DNA of 15,675 nucleotides. It comes from Deltaproteobacteria bacterium (GTDB lineage: Bacteria; Desulfobacterota; Syntrophia; Syntrophales; UBA5619). The stretch is taken from positions 1-15,675 of the forward strand of contig JAJFTY010000006.1 of the NCBI GenBank assembly GCA_021372695.1, read 5' to 3'. Below, one piece after another: positions 7,725-14,998 of this stretch (position 1 is its first letter; every line of letters begins with the position of its first letter). The translations under genes were made by a program, and so were the position numbers. The notes under the pieces were generated by a model. It saw only the letters and a program-made list of their open reading frames with translations. It made no database searches and was not told the origin of the DNA.

Positions 7725-9044
7725 CTACGAGTCCTTTGATTTGCGTCGTTCCTCGAAAGCCTTCCAAGCTTCGCTCTTCGCCTGCCAACGCAATCCCGGT
7801 TTCCATCTTCTCAGGGTGGGAGGGATGCGCCCCTTCATGGGTTTGGGCCAATACTGCGGCAGGTATTCTTCTTTCCCGTACTCCGCGTTCTGGGTACACC
7901 TCAGGCTGCCTGTTCCGGCCTGGAGCATCGCGAGGCAGAAATTGTCCTTCACGCACCAGATGATCTCATCCAGGCGTCCTTCTTTTACCTTGTTGGGCCA
8001 GCCGGCATCGGCAATGGCCTGCCTGCCCAGCGAAACCAGGTCGGTTTCGCCTTCCCTGACCGCCTTTTCGGCAACTTCGGGGCTGGCAAGTCCGGGTGTG
8101 ATGATGGGGATCTTTACGGCTTCCTTCAGCTTCCTGCCCTGGGCTTCCAGGAGCATCACGTTGTCGCGCGTGCTGCAGAAGTAGTGGTCCATATCGTCGT
8201 AGCCGGAGCTGTTGGACAGGTCGATGGCGTCGGCTCCCGCTTCCTGGCAGAGAAACGCCGTCCTGCGCGTGTCTTCGGGGGTGATCCCGTCCGGCTGGTA
8301 CTCGCGCCCGCTCATCCTCACAACGATGGGGACGGAGTCGCCGAAGGACTGCTTGCATACGGCGATCAGCTCCAGAACGTACCGGGCGCGGTTTTCCACG
8401 GACCCGCCGTACTGATCGGCGCGCTTGTTGGTCCGCGGAGACAGGAACTGGTGAAGCCCGTACCCGTGGCAGGCGTGGATCTCGAGGCCGTCGAAACCGA
8501 ATAGGATGGCCCGCTCGGCGGCCCACTGGAAGTCTTTTAGTGCCTTTTTGATTTCCTCCACCGTCATCTCACGGGGAGCATTGAAATGCTCGGCCCAGCA
8601 GCCCACATGGTATTTGGTCCAGGGGAGGTAGGATTTCGGCAGGCCGTCATACAGCTCTTCCACTTTGAACGGGACCGCCGAGGCCGACATGGCGCCTCTT
8701 TTGCCGGTCTGCCGCCCGAAGCCTGGACTTAGTTGGGCAAACACCCTCGCTTCGGTTCCCATGGAATGTATCGATTCCACGAAATCCGTGTAGTAGCCGA
8801 AATTCAGGCTGCCCTTGTACAGGGTGGGAACGAATGGATACTCATCGCCGGCTTCCTTGCTCGTGAGTATCGAGCCCGTGGTCATCAGCCCAAAGCCTCC
8901 GACGGCCCGGGCATTGAAGTAGCATGTATACTGCCTGGTCGGATGCCGATCCCGCTCACCCATCATGTTCATCGGAGCAACAGCTACCCTGTTCTTGATC
9001 TCCACGGGGCCTATCTTGATCGGCTGAAATAGCGCATCGAACAT
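7725..9044 (-). CDS. Old-yellow-enzyme-type ene-reductase (2,4-dienoyl-CoA reductase-like), single domain
   Basis: 439 residues from the ATG at 9042-9044, which has a strong AAGGAGG site (9053-9059); an in-frame extension to 9227 has no such signal and is rejected. The N-terminal FMN TIM barrel starts MFDALFQPIKIGPVEIKNRV, with catalytic HACHGYGLHQFLSP (190-203) and RADQYGGS. This group reduces C=C bonds, often of dienoyl- or enoyl-CoA, using FMN and an Fe-S cluster. The cluster region is unusual: Cys364, Cys370 and Cys383 remain, but the second Cys of the normal CxxC is Asp367. The flavodoxin/NAD(P)H-FAD half found in FadH and BaiCD (total about 640-670 residues) is missing; a short basic tail follows instead. 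An external electron donor is implied. Confidence 0.88.
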   Translation of the reverse strand: MFDALFQPIKIGPVEIKNRVAVAPMNMMGERDRHPTRQYTCYFNARAVGGFGLMTTGSILTSKEAGDEYPFVPTLYKGSLNFGYYTDFVESIHSMGTEARVFAQLSPGFGRQTGKRGAMSASAVPFKVEELYDGLPKSYLPWTKYHVGCWAEHFNAPREMTVEEIKKALKDFQWAAERAILFGFDGLEIHACHGYGLHQFLSPRTNKRADQYGGSVENRARYVLELIAVCKQSFGDSVPIVVRMSGREYQPDGITPEDTRRTAFLCQEAGADAIDLSNSSGYDDMDHYFCSTRDNVMLLEAQGRKLKEAVKIPIITPGLASPEVAEKAVREGETDLVSLGRQAIADAGWPNKVKEGRLDEIIWCVKDNFCLAMLQAGTGSLRCTQNAEYGKEEYLPQYWPKPMKGRIPPTLRRWKPGLRWQAKSEAWKAFEERRKSKDS

Positions 9045-9052
9045 TCCTGAAG

Positions 9053-9059
9053 CCTCCTT
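9053..9059 (-). promoter_or_regulatory. Strong ribosome binding site of the ene-reductase
   Basis: AAGGAGG on the minus strand, eight bases before ATG 9042-9044. It decides the start in favour of a 439-residue protein over the 500-residue open frame. Confidence 0.75.
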
Positions 9060-9172
9060 TCGCGTTCCTTGTGTCTGTTTCCCTGCCATGCGGCCGGGAC
9101 AAAACGTTCCCAACATCAAATGATTCTTGTCAATCGGGCATGAGTTGCAGCCCGCTGTTCCGCGATTTGATA

Positions 9173-10165
9173 TCAGAGCGCCGGCGGTGTTATTTTCAGA
9201 AGCCTGGCCAGGTTCAGGCCGGCCCACTTGGCCCGGTCCTCATCCGTGATCGGTTTGTAGCCGTAGTCTTTTTGCAGGTCTTCGCTGATCTGGATCTTTT
9301 GCAGGAAACCGACGTCCAGTGCATTCGCCCCCATGTCGGTGCCCCAGATGATTTTGTCTATACCCGCCCACAGGATGGCTTCCGCGAGCAGTATCTGGCT
9401 CCTCTTTCCGAGTCCGTGACCGAAAAGGGGAAGCATGCTCGTACCGATGTAGAGATTGGGGTACTTGGCGGCACAGATATTCAAGGCGTCCGTGAAGGGA
9501 TAGCCCATGTGATAAGCGAGGATGGAAAGCTCGGGGAAGTCCTCGCAGACGGATTCGAGCATCAGGGGATAAGCATATTCGGACCGGCCCGGGACACAAT
9601 AGGAAGCGCCCGTATGTATAAAGAGAGGCACGCCCAGGCTTTGGAGTTTTTCGTAGAAAGGCCACATTTCCTTATTGTTGATGGGGGTATCGTCTACCGG
9701 ATAGAACTTCACCGCCTTGAAATTCATTTCTCTAACCAGGTGCTCGACTTCCCATACGACGTTTTTCACACCCCTCATTATATGAGGACCTACGTTACAC
9801 ACCCCCATGAGCCTGTCCGGGTACTTGGAAACTTCATTGGCGAGCCAGCCGTTGGTGGACATCATGCGCGCCCCGTATGTCATGGGCAGGAAAGACTCCG
9901 GAAGAACGCAGGCCATGGCGACGCCGGCCTCATCCATCTTTTGAACCAGTGCAGCCGCGGATTCACCGGGCGCCGAACCCGCCGATCGCCGCGTATAGGC
10001 CCGCCAGTCATCGAAGGTCTTGATGTCCGCGATCCCGTATGCACAGGACAGTCCCGGTCCGTTCAGGATGGAGCGCAGGGCGCGCTGATTGGCTTTGTAC
10101 AATGGGAAGTAGCTGATATCCTTCGCCATGGGCAACAGATGGCACTCGCAATCAAATATGAACAT
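9173..10165 (-). CDS. Amidohydrolase-2 family metal enzyme, E-x-H type (decarboxylase-like)
   Basis: 330 residues, TIM-barrel amidohydrolase of the ACMSD-related group. The first metal motif is DCECH: Glu7-x-His9 rather than the commoner His-x-His. Further candidate ligands are His184 (FIHTGAS), His219 (AYHMGYPF) and Asp277 (WGTDMG). The Glu-x-His form is known from non-oxidative hydroxyaryl decarboxylases such as gamma-resorcylate decarboxylase, so decarboxylation of a hydroxylated ring acid is a reasonable hypothesis; hydrolysis or hydration by the same scaffold is also possible. It is the first gene after the 920-base gap and is followed by the ene-reductase after about 130 bases. The ATG has GGAAGGGAG upstream. 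Confidence 0.87.
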   Translation of the reverse strand: MFIFDCECHLLPMAKDISYFPLYKANQRALRSILNGPGLSCAYGIADIKTFDDWRAYTRRSAGSAPGESAAALVQKMDEAGVAMACVLPESFLPMTYGARMMSTNGWLANEVSKYPDRLMGVCNVGPHIMRGVKNVVWEVEHLVREMNFKAVKFYPVDDTPINNKEMWPFYEKLQSLGVPLFIHTGASYCVPGRSEYAYPLMLESVCEDFPELSILAYHMGYPFTDALNICAAKYPNLYIGTSMLPLFGHGLGKRSQILLAEAILWAGIDKIIWGTDMGANALDVGFLQKIQISEDLQKDYGYKPITDEDRAKWAGLNLARLLKITPPAL

Positions 10166-10283
10166 GCAACTTTTCTCCCTTCCTGATTCTTTATTCTCAA
10201 TATGTTGGAGCTAATCTTGTTGACGAATCCCGCCGGTCACTTCGCAGATTCGGTACTTTCAGTTTCGAACACGGCGCGATGGT

Positions 10284-10600
10284 AACAAAGTGGACCGTCC
10301 GGCTCAGTAAAAGGTGGCACTCATGCTTGGTGCAATTGGGCACAAAGCTTCCGTGCTCATAGCACCTACAGCCCAAATATATGAAATCATTCGTTAATCA
10401 TCTGTATATCCGATGTCTGGAGAAGCAGGGGACGCTCCGGGAAGCGATTTTTTTGTCTGCATTTTGTCCTCGAATCGTTAGAACTTATATCGGCCGGATT
10501 GGTTTCGGCCTACAGACACACCTTTATTGATTGACGCTAATTGACTCGGGGGTGATAAATTGCTGAAAAGCGATGATCCGGAGGAGAGTAATTCTATGCC
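10284..10600 (+). mobile_element. Possible decayed IS21-family left end
   Basis: Two degenerate repeats, ACAAAGTGGACC (10285-10296) and TAAAAGGTGGCAC (10308-10320), with GGCTCAG between them, resemble the multiple terminal repeats of IS21-type elements. At 10560, TTG begins a frame reading MLKSDDPEESNSMPAA before a stop; MLKS plus acidic residues is how many IstA transposases begin. No intact istA or istB follows. This is pattern recognition from memory and not a confirmed match. Confidence 0.25.
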
Positions 10601-10751
10601 AGCCGCATAAGGCATCGACGGCAGATCTCCTGTTGCGGAACCATCTAACACCAGGCTGCATTCAAAATGGCATCGAAGGGGTACTCTTTAAGGGCGTGGG
10701 GAGCAGCGCCCATAAACGCCGAACGCACGGCCTCGCGCAACCGCGCGCGGA

Positions 10752-10801
10752 GGTGGGCAAGGTCTTGCATTCCGCACGCACAATGCAAGACCTTGCCTGC
10801 C
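10752..10801. repeat. Long inverted repeat (16-bp perfect arms)
   Basis: GGCAAGGTCTTGCATT (10756-10771) is exactly complementary to AATGCAAGACCTTGCC (10782-10797), leaving a 10-base loop. Counting two G-U pairs and two further G-C pairs the stem reaches 20 bp (10752-10771 with 10782-10801). No T-run flanks it, so it is not a classical terminator. A mobile palindromic element or structured RNA is possible. Confidence 0.8.
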
Positions 10802-11000
10802 AATGTGATCCCGCCAATGCCTCCGCCCAATCCCCATTCACCCCGAGATATCGAGAACGGGCCATCGAGGATCGCCCGCGAGCTGGAAATCCGCCCCACG
10901 CTTTGTATGAGCCCGCCCGCTGTTTCTTGTTTACGCTGCGCGGCGCATGCGAAGTTTGCTTTGCTCAATATGAAAGAGCGGGGAACACATCTTCGCAATC

Positions 11001-11049
11001 CATGCGGATGGCTTTTAGCGGATGGCTTTTATCGGAGCCCATCCGCATG
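11001..11049. repeat. Tandem 13-base repeats with a shared complementary arm
   Basis: GCGGATGGCTTTT occurs twice, at 11004-11016 and 11018-11030. The arm CCATCCGCATG (11039-11049) is perfectly complementary to CATGCGGATGG (11001-11011) and also pairs over eight bases with the second repeat (11018-11025), so two mutually exclusive hairpins can form. The element lies 36 bases beyond the stop of the ketopantoate reductase gene, in its 3' region if transcribed. Confidence 0.7.
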
Positions 11050-11084
11050 AACAGGGCAGGGTGACGATGATGGATAGTATCTGA

Positions 11085-12035
11085 TCAAGCGGTGTAGAGG
11101 TTTTCGGGAGACTGGGCCATATAGGTATTTTCCATTATCTTGACGAGGCAGGTCAGGGCATGGTTTACAGGGGTCCGGATTCCGACCTCCCTGCCGAGTC
11201 GCACCACGGCGCCGTTAATGGAATCGATCTCGGTCTTTTTCTTTTTGTCCACGTCCTGTGCCATCGAAGACCGGTTTCGGGCAGTGGCCCTTGCCACTAC
11301 ACTGACACGGTCAACCATTTCATAACTGATAGGGAAGCCCCTGTACCTGGCGATCATGATGGCTTCCTCAACGGCGCACCTGCACAGCTCCGACGCGTCC
11401 CGCATCTCGGCGATGATGCCGTTCCTTATTCCGGTAAGGCCCGTGATGGCATTTATCCCCACGTTGACGATAAGCTTTTCCCATATAAGCTTCTGAACGT
11501 CTTCACTCGGCTCCGCCGCCAGTCCCGCTTGGCGGAACAAAGAGAGCAGATCGTGAACGCGTTCGCCTGGAGATTCCCCCGGTTCACCGATGAAGGTTGG
11601 ACCGTTTCCCCCATGCCTGACCCTGCCGGACCCTACAAGTGTCGCTCCCTGAGAGGTGCTGCCCGCCAGGGTCGCCCTGCGCCCGACGATTTCCGCGATG
11701 CGCTCCCAGTTGCCTATGCCGTTCTGGAGCGTGAGAAAGATGGTCGAGGCGGAACACAGGTGGAGAATGCTGGAAACGGCTGTTTCCGTGGCATAGGCTT
11801 TTACCACTACCAGCACAACATCCGGCTGCCAGGGCATCCGCTCGGGATCAAAGCATGTCGTCAGCTTGAAGTTGCTAACCGATCCGTCCAATTCTTCAAC
11901 AAAAAGACCGTCCCGCGCGACCGTTCCCATGTGCCGCCGGTTGGTACTGTAGAGACAGATAGAGGCTTCGGTCCTGGAGAGCCGCGCTCCCAGAAGACTG
12001 CCGATTGCACCAGCGCCAAGAACTAGAATATTCAT
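11085..12035 (-). CDS. panE: Ketopantoate reductase (2-dehydropantoate 2-reductase) family protein
   Basis: 316 residues, close to the 290-320 usual for PanE/ApbA. It would reduce 2-dehydropantoate to pantoate with NADPH in pantothenate and CoA biosynthesis. The N-terminal nucleotide motif GAGAIG is at 7-12; catalytic Lys187 lies in LIWEKLIVNVGINAITGL; SSMAQD and Glu269 in KTEIDSINGAVV match the substrate-binding Ser and acidic catalytic residue of the E. coli enzyme. The ATG has CAGGGGG upstream. With panD at the head of the same block, a real pantothenate role is plausible. However, the family also contains paralogues reducing other 2-oxo acids, and panB and panC are not in the window, so the symbol is tentative. 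Confidence 0.82.
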   Translation of the reverse strand: MNILVLGAGAIGSLLGARLSRTEASICLYSTNRRHMGTVARDGLFVEELDGSVSNFKLTTCFDPERMPWQPDVVLVVVKAYATETAVSSILHLCSASTIFLTLQNGIGNWERIAEIVGRRATLAGSTSQGATLVGSGRVRHGGNGPTFIGEPGESPGERVHDLLSLFRQAGLAAEPSEDVQKLIWEKLIVNVGINAITGLTGIRNGIIAEMRDASELCRCAVEEAIMIARYRGFPISYEMVDRVSVVARATARNRSSMAQDVDKKKKTEIDSINGAVVRLGREVGIRTPVNHALTCLVKIMENTYMAQSPENLYTA

Positions 12036-12196
12036 TTATGCCCCCTGCCATCCGAGTTCCGTAAAATCTAAATGCGAGACGAAGCTAACTGATTGCCCCG
12101 TTTGTCGTGAGGCGGCAATGCAATTTGAAATGCAGCAAAGAAAAAATAATGCAGCCGCCCTTACACGGCCCGTTCCATCCTTCGATACCTCGGTGC

Positions 12197-12222
12197 CCGA
12201 AGGGAAAAGCTGTTTCCTTCGG
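12197..12222. repeat. Hairpin just after the acyl-CoA dehydrogenase stop
   Basis: CCGAAGG (12197-12203) pairs with CCTTCGG (12216-12222), and AAA/TTT inside can extend the stem around a bulge. It starts eight bases beyond the dehydrogenase stop. No T-run follows on the minus strand, so it is a weak or non-classical terminator at best. Confidence 0.4.
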
Positions 12223-12230
12223 ACCGCGCT

Positions 12231-13358
12231 TTACTTGAGAACGGCAGCTCCCACGATTGATTTATTTATCTCGAGGCTGGTCGCGATGGCGGAGGCCCCG
12301 GCAATAGCGCGATAGAGTCTCTCGATTTTGAATTCCTTCACGTAACCATAGCCGCCATGGATTCTTCTCGATATATCAACAACTTCTATAGCTGTCGGGA
12401 CCACGAACAACTTGGCGCTCGCGGCCTGGACTATCCAATCACCGGCGGATTTGTCCTTGAAAAACGCAGCCCGGTAGGTGACAGTGCGGATTGCCTGCAG
12501 TTTTGCGTGCATCTCCGCGAGCATCCACCTGATTCCCTGGAGGCTGGACTGTGTCTTTCCGCGCACCTTGCAGGTTTTCGCGAAAAGGATCGCCTCATCC
12601 ATCGCGGCGTCGGCGATACCCAGGCATGCCGCGCACTGCTGGATCTTCTCCAGGGCGATCCAGTACTGCAAAATGTCCATTCCATGTCCCGGTTTGCCCA
12701 GGATATTTTCCACGGGCACTTTCAAGTCCTCGAAATAGACATCGGCGGGTTCGGCCCCCCCGCTTCCCATGAGTTCATAAATCTTGCTGGGGGAATAGCC
12801 CCTGGTATTTTTTTCAATGATGAAGGCGGTGCATTCGCCGGATTCATCTTTAGCGTACAGGATGGCGAAGCCGTCCCTGGCCCCGAAGGTGCTGAACCGC
12901 TTCATGCCGTTGATGATGTAGTGGCCTTCCGCCGATTTTGCCCGCGTGACCAGGGCTTCGGGGTCCGATCCGGTGCCGGCTTCGGTGAATTGGATGCTCG
13001 GGTAAACGGACCCTTCCGAAACAGACTTCAAATATTTCCGCCGCTGTTCCTCGGTCCCAAACTTGAGGATACATTCGGGGATGCTGTCGCAGAAAGCAGG
13101 CAGCCACCAGACGCCCGTCCCGGAAGAGGCTATCTTCTCTATAACCAGCGCGCAATCCAGGCAACCGATGCCCGCGCCCCCGAATTCCTCGGGTAGATTC
13201 ATCCCCAGAAATCCGGCGTTCGCCATTTTCCCGATCAGATCATCCGGAAGTCTGTTTTCCCGATCAATCTGAGATGCAACCGGGGAAATCTCGCGGTTGG
13301 TGAATTCTTCCGCGGTCTTTTGCAGCAGAATTTGATGATCAGCCAGATCGAAATCCAT
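12231..13358 (-). CDS. Acyl-CoA dehydrogenase with isovaleryl-type catalytic base
   Basis: 375 residues, full length for the FAD-dependent acyl-CoA dehydrogenase family, which introduces a 2,3-double bond and passes electrons to ETF. FTEAGTGSD (124-132) is the flavin/substrate loop and HGGYGYVKEFKIERLYR (334-350) the C-terminal signature. The canonical Glu (as in YEGTSEI) is Ala359 here. Instead Glu237 on helix G (YWIALEKIQQ) aligns with the alternative base of isovaleryl-CoA and long-chain dehydrogenases. This points to a branched, bulky or ring-substituted substrate. AAAGGA precedes the ATG by five bases. Because no etfAB genes are in view, the electron route is unknown. Confidence 0.9.
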   Translation of the reverse strand: MDFDLADHQILLQKTAEEFTNREISPVASQIDRENRLPDDLIGKMANAGFLGMNLPEEFGGAGIGCLDCALVIEKIASSGTGVWWLPAFCDSIPECILKFGTEEQRRKYLKSVSEGSVYPSIQFTEAGTGSDPEALVTRAKSAEGHYIINGMKRFSTFGARDGFAILYAKDESGECTAFIIEKNTRGYSPSKIYELMGSGGAEPADVYFEDLKVPVENILGKPGHGMDILQYWIALEKIQQCAACLGIADAAMDEAILFAKTCKVRGKTQSSLQGIRWMLAEMHAKLQAIRTVTYRAAFFKDKSAGDWIVQAASAKLFVVPTAIEVVDISRRIHGGYGYVKEFKIERLYRAIAGASAIATSLEINKSIVGAAVLK

Positions 13359-13583
13359 ATTTTTCCTTTATTACAGTTCTTGAGGTCTTGAACGTACAAT
13401 TCACCTGGCGCAAACGCTTTTCCGCAATTCCATCCCGCCCGCGCAGAGCCTTCATCTATCGTCTCATTCCAGGACACCGGCATTTGGGATCATTTCAATC
13501 AACAACACCGCGGCCCGGGCCAACCGTTCCGGGACGAGCCACGGCGAAAAATATAAAGCTCGACCATCCACGGCCGGGGAGGA
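13359..13583 (-). other. Gap between thiolase and dehydrogenase genes
   Basis: 225 bases with no supported gene. It includes an imperfect operator-like sequence TGAACGTACAATTCACC at 13389-13405, 30 bases before the dehydrogenase start, resembling the panD operator but with one extra base and a degenerate arm. No clear terminator is visible. Confidence 0.3.
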
Positions 13584-14849
13584 TTAAATCCTTCTCAGCG
13601 TGGTTACACAGTTGGTGGCCGCCGAGCCTCCGACGTTGAACACAACGCCGATCCCCGGCGCCCCCCGGCCGGGAGCAACCCCGATAGGTTCCTCCACCAG
13701 TTGTTTGTAGGCCAGTGCGTGCATGGAAGCGCCGGTGGCCCCCACCGGGTGACCCTTGGCCTTGAGGCCGCCCGAGAGGTTGATGGGGCAACTGTCGACC
13801 GGAGTAAAACGGCCCTCGATAAAGTCCCAGCCGCCGTTGCCATCTTTAGAAAGACCCAGCGCCTCCACCGAAAGAAGCTCGTTTATCGTGAAGCAATCGT
13901 GCACTTCGGCGAAATCCACGTCGCCGATGGAAATACCCGCTTCCGCGAACGATTTCGAAACAGCGACCTTTCCCGCCATCAGTTCATACATGTTGGGACG
14001 ATCTTTTTCCGCGAGCCGCTCGGTTGCCGCTCCCACGCCGGCAATTTCCACCACGCGTTTGGAGATAGCCCTGGCATCCTCGGTCAGCGAGAGGACGAGT
14101 GCCGCCGCGCCATCGGTGACAAGCGAACAGTCATGAAGCCGCAAGGGAGGAGCTATCATCGGATTGGAGCTTTTGCCCTCCGAGGGAAGCGCCATGACGG
14201 CCTCCGCCGAGAAAAGACCCATCCGGTCCGGGGGGCTCCCCTTGCCGAAGTGTGCCAGAGGGTTTTGCACTCCATTACGGTAGGCCAAAGCGGAAACAGT
14301 GGCAAGCATCCTCCTGAGATCATCGTCGCGTAGCCGGTAATGCGACCTGTATCCCTTGGCATATTCGGCGAACAGGCCTGGAAACGTCATGCCGTGAGCC
14401 CCCTCGCTCGGCCAATGAGAACAGCAGGCCAGCGTATGAGTCACACCGGCGGTGTCCAGCAGATTCATCTTCTCCACGCCGATTACGAGAACCCTTTTGA
14501 ACCGGCCCGACTCAATCCCGTAAATTGCATTGTAGAGGGCCACGGAAGAAGAAGCGCATGCCCCTTCCACACGGTATGTCGGCAGGAACCGGAATATTTC
14601 AGGAGCCACCTCCAAACCCAGGGGCCCGGCATGCTCCTGGTTTATGAATTTAGTCGGCGAACAGGAACCGATCCAGATTGCGTCAATGTCCTCGTAGCCG
14701 AGGCATGAATCCGCGACAGCCCCACGTCCGGCCTCGTTCAGGAGTTCATAAAACGATTTGGTATCTTCAATTTCACCGGTTTCAGGGTTCTTTCTGGCAA
14801 AAGAACCAAACTGAGTGTTATAGGCACCAATAATGCTCACCTTACTCAT
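13584..14849 (-). CDS. SCP2/SCPx-type thiolase-like acyltransferase
   Basis: 421 residues from the ATG at 14847-14849, where the conserved SKVSIIGAYNTQFG begins; an in-frame ATG at 14898-14900 would add 17 non-conserved residues and has no ribosome site, whereas AGAAAGG lies 11 bases before the chosen ATG. Catalytic Cys98 (EGACASSS), the HDCF box typical of this branch (His317 onward, replacing NEAF), and His367 (AKGHPVGATGAS) are present. The C-terminal Cys motif of classical thiolases is NVGG here, as expected for HDCF-type enzymes. Relatives include BbsB of benzylsuccinate oxidation and the thiolase of archaeal HMG-CoA synthesis, which work with a small DUF35/OB-fold partner; none is visible here. 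Likely role: thiolysis of a bulky 3-oxoacyl-CoA. Confidence 0.88.
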   Translation of the reverse strand: MSKVSIIGAYNTQFGSFARKNPETGEIEDTKSFYELLNEAGRGAVADSCLGYEDIDAIWIGSCSPTKFINQEHAGPLGLEVAPEIFRFLPTYRVEGACASSSVALYNAIYGIESGRFKRVLVIGVEKMNLLDTAGVTHTLACCSHWPSEGAHGMTFPGLFAEYAKGYRSHYRLRDDDLRRMLATVSALAYRNGVQNPLAHFGKGSPPDRMGLFSAEAVMALPSEGKSSNPMIAPPLRLHDCSLVTDGAAALVLSLTEDARAISKRVVEIAGVGAATERLAEKDRPNMYELMAGKVAVSKSFAEAGISIGDVDFAEVHDCFTINELLSVEALGLSKDGNGGWDFIEGRFTPVDSCPINLSGGLKAKGHPVGATGASMHALAYKQLVEEPIGVAPGRGAPGIGVVFNVGGSAATNCVTTLRRI

Positions 14850-14998
14850 GGAAACATAGACCTTTCTGTCCGCATTCGTCCGCGGCATGGTACAGTTCAT
14901 TTACTATCAGCATACGCTGCAACATTTGGCCGACTCCATTCCTCCTCTCTGCCGGTTTTTAGCGCGGCTTGTTACCGGGCGGCACGCTTCCATTCCCG

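Larger units (their letters stand above)
10166..11084. other. 919-base gap without a credible gene
   Basis: Open frames on both strands here lack a ribosome site, overlap each other and match no family I know. The part next to the amidohydrolase gene (about 10170-10560) is AT-richer than the genes and may contain that gene's promoter, though no convincing -35/-10 pair stands out. The rest (10640-11070) is GC-rich and dominated by inverted and direct repeats listed separately. It divides the panD-panE block from the ligase/CoA-transferase block and looks like a site of past insertion and decay. Confidence 0.6.

Noticed and set aside
7708..7726. AGCAGA/TCTGCT hairpin at the ene-reductase stop
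   Set aside because: Only six pairs and no T-run, and the next gene starts soon after; too weak to call a terminator.
9045..9227. N-terminal extension of the ene-reductase to 500 residues
   Set aside because: The extra residues do not fit the conserved barrel start, and a strong AAGGAGG lies directly before the internal ATG at 9042-9044.
10312..10332. Sigma-54 promoter (TGGCAC followed by TTGG)
   Set aside because: The GG to GC spacing is wrong, the GC of the -12 box is absent, and it would point rightward where no gene follows.
10433..10454. Intrinsic terminator on the plus strand (CGCT/AGCG followed by seven T)
   Set aside because: The stem is only four pairs and no rightward gene lies upstream.
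10573..11064. Open frames on both strands in the panE-amidohydrolase gap (up to 163 codons)
   Set aside because: They overlap one another on opposite strands, are broken by strong inverted repeats, have no recognisable domain and no convincing ribosome site. They most likely reflect GC-rich composition.
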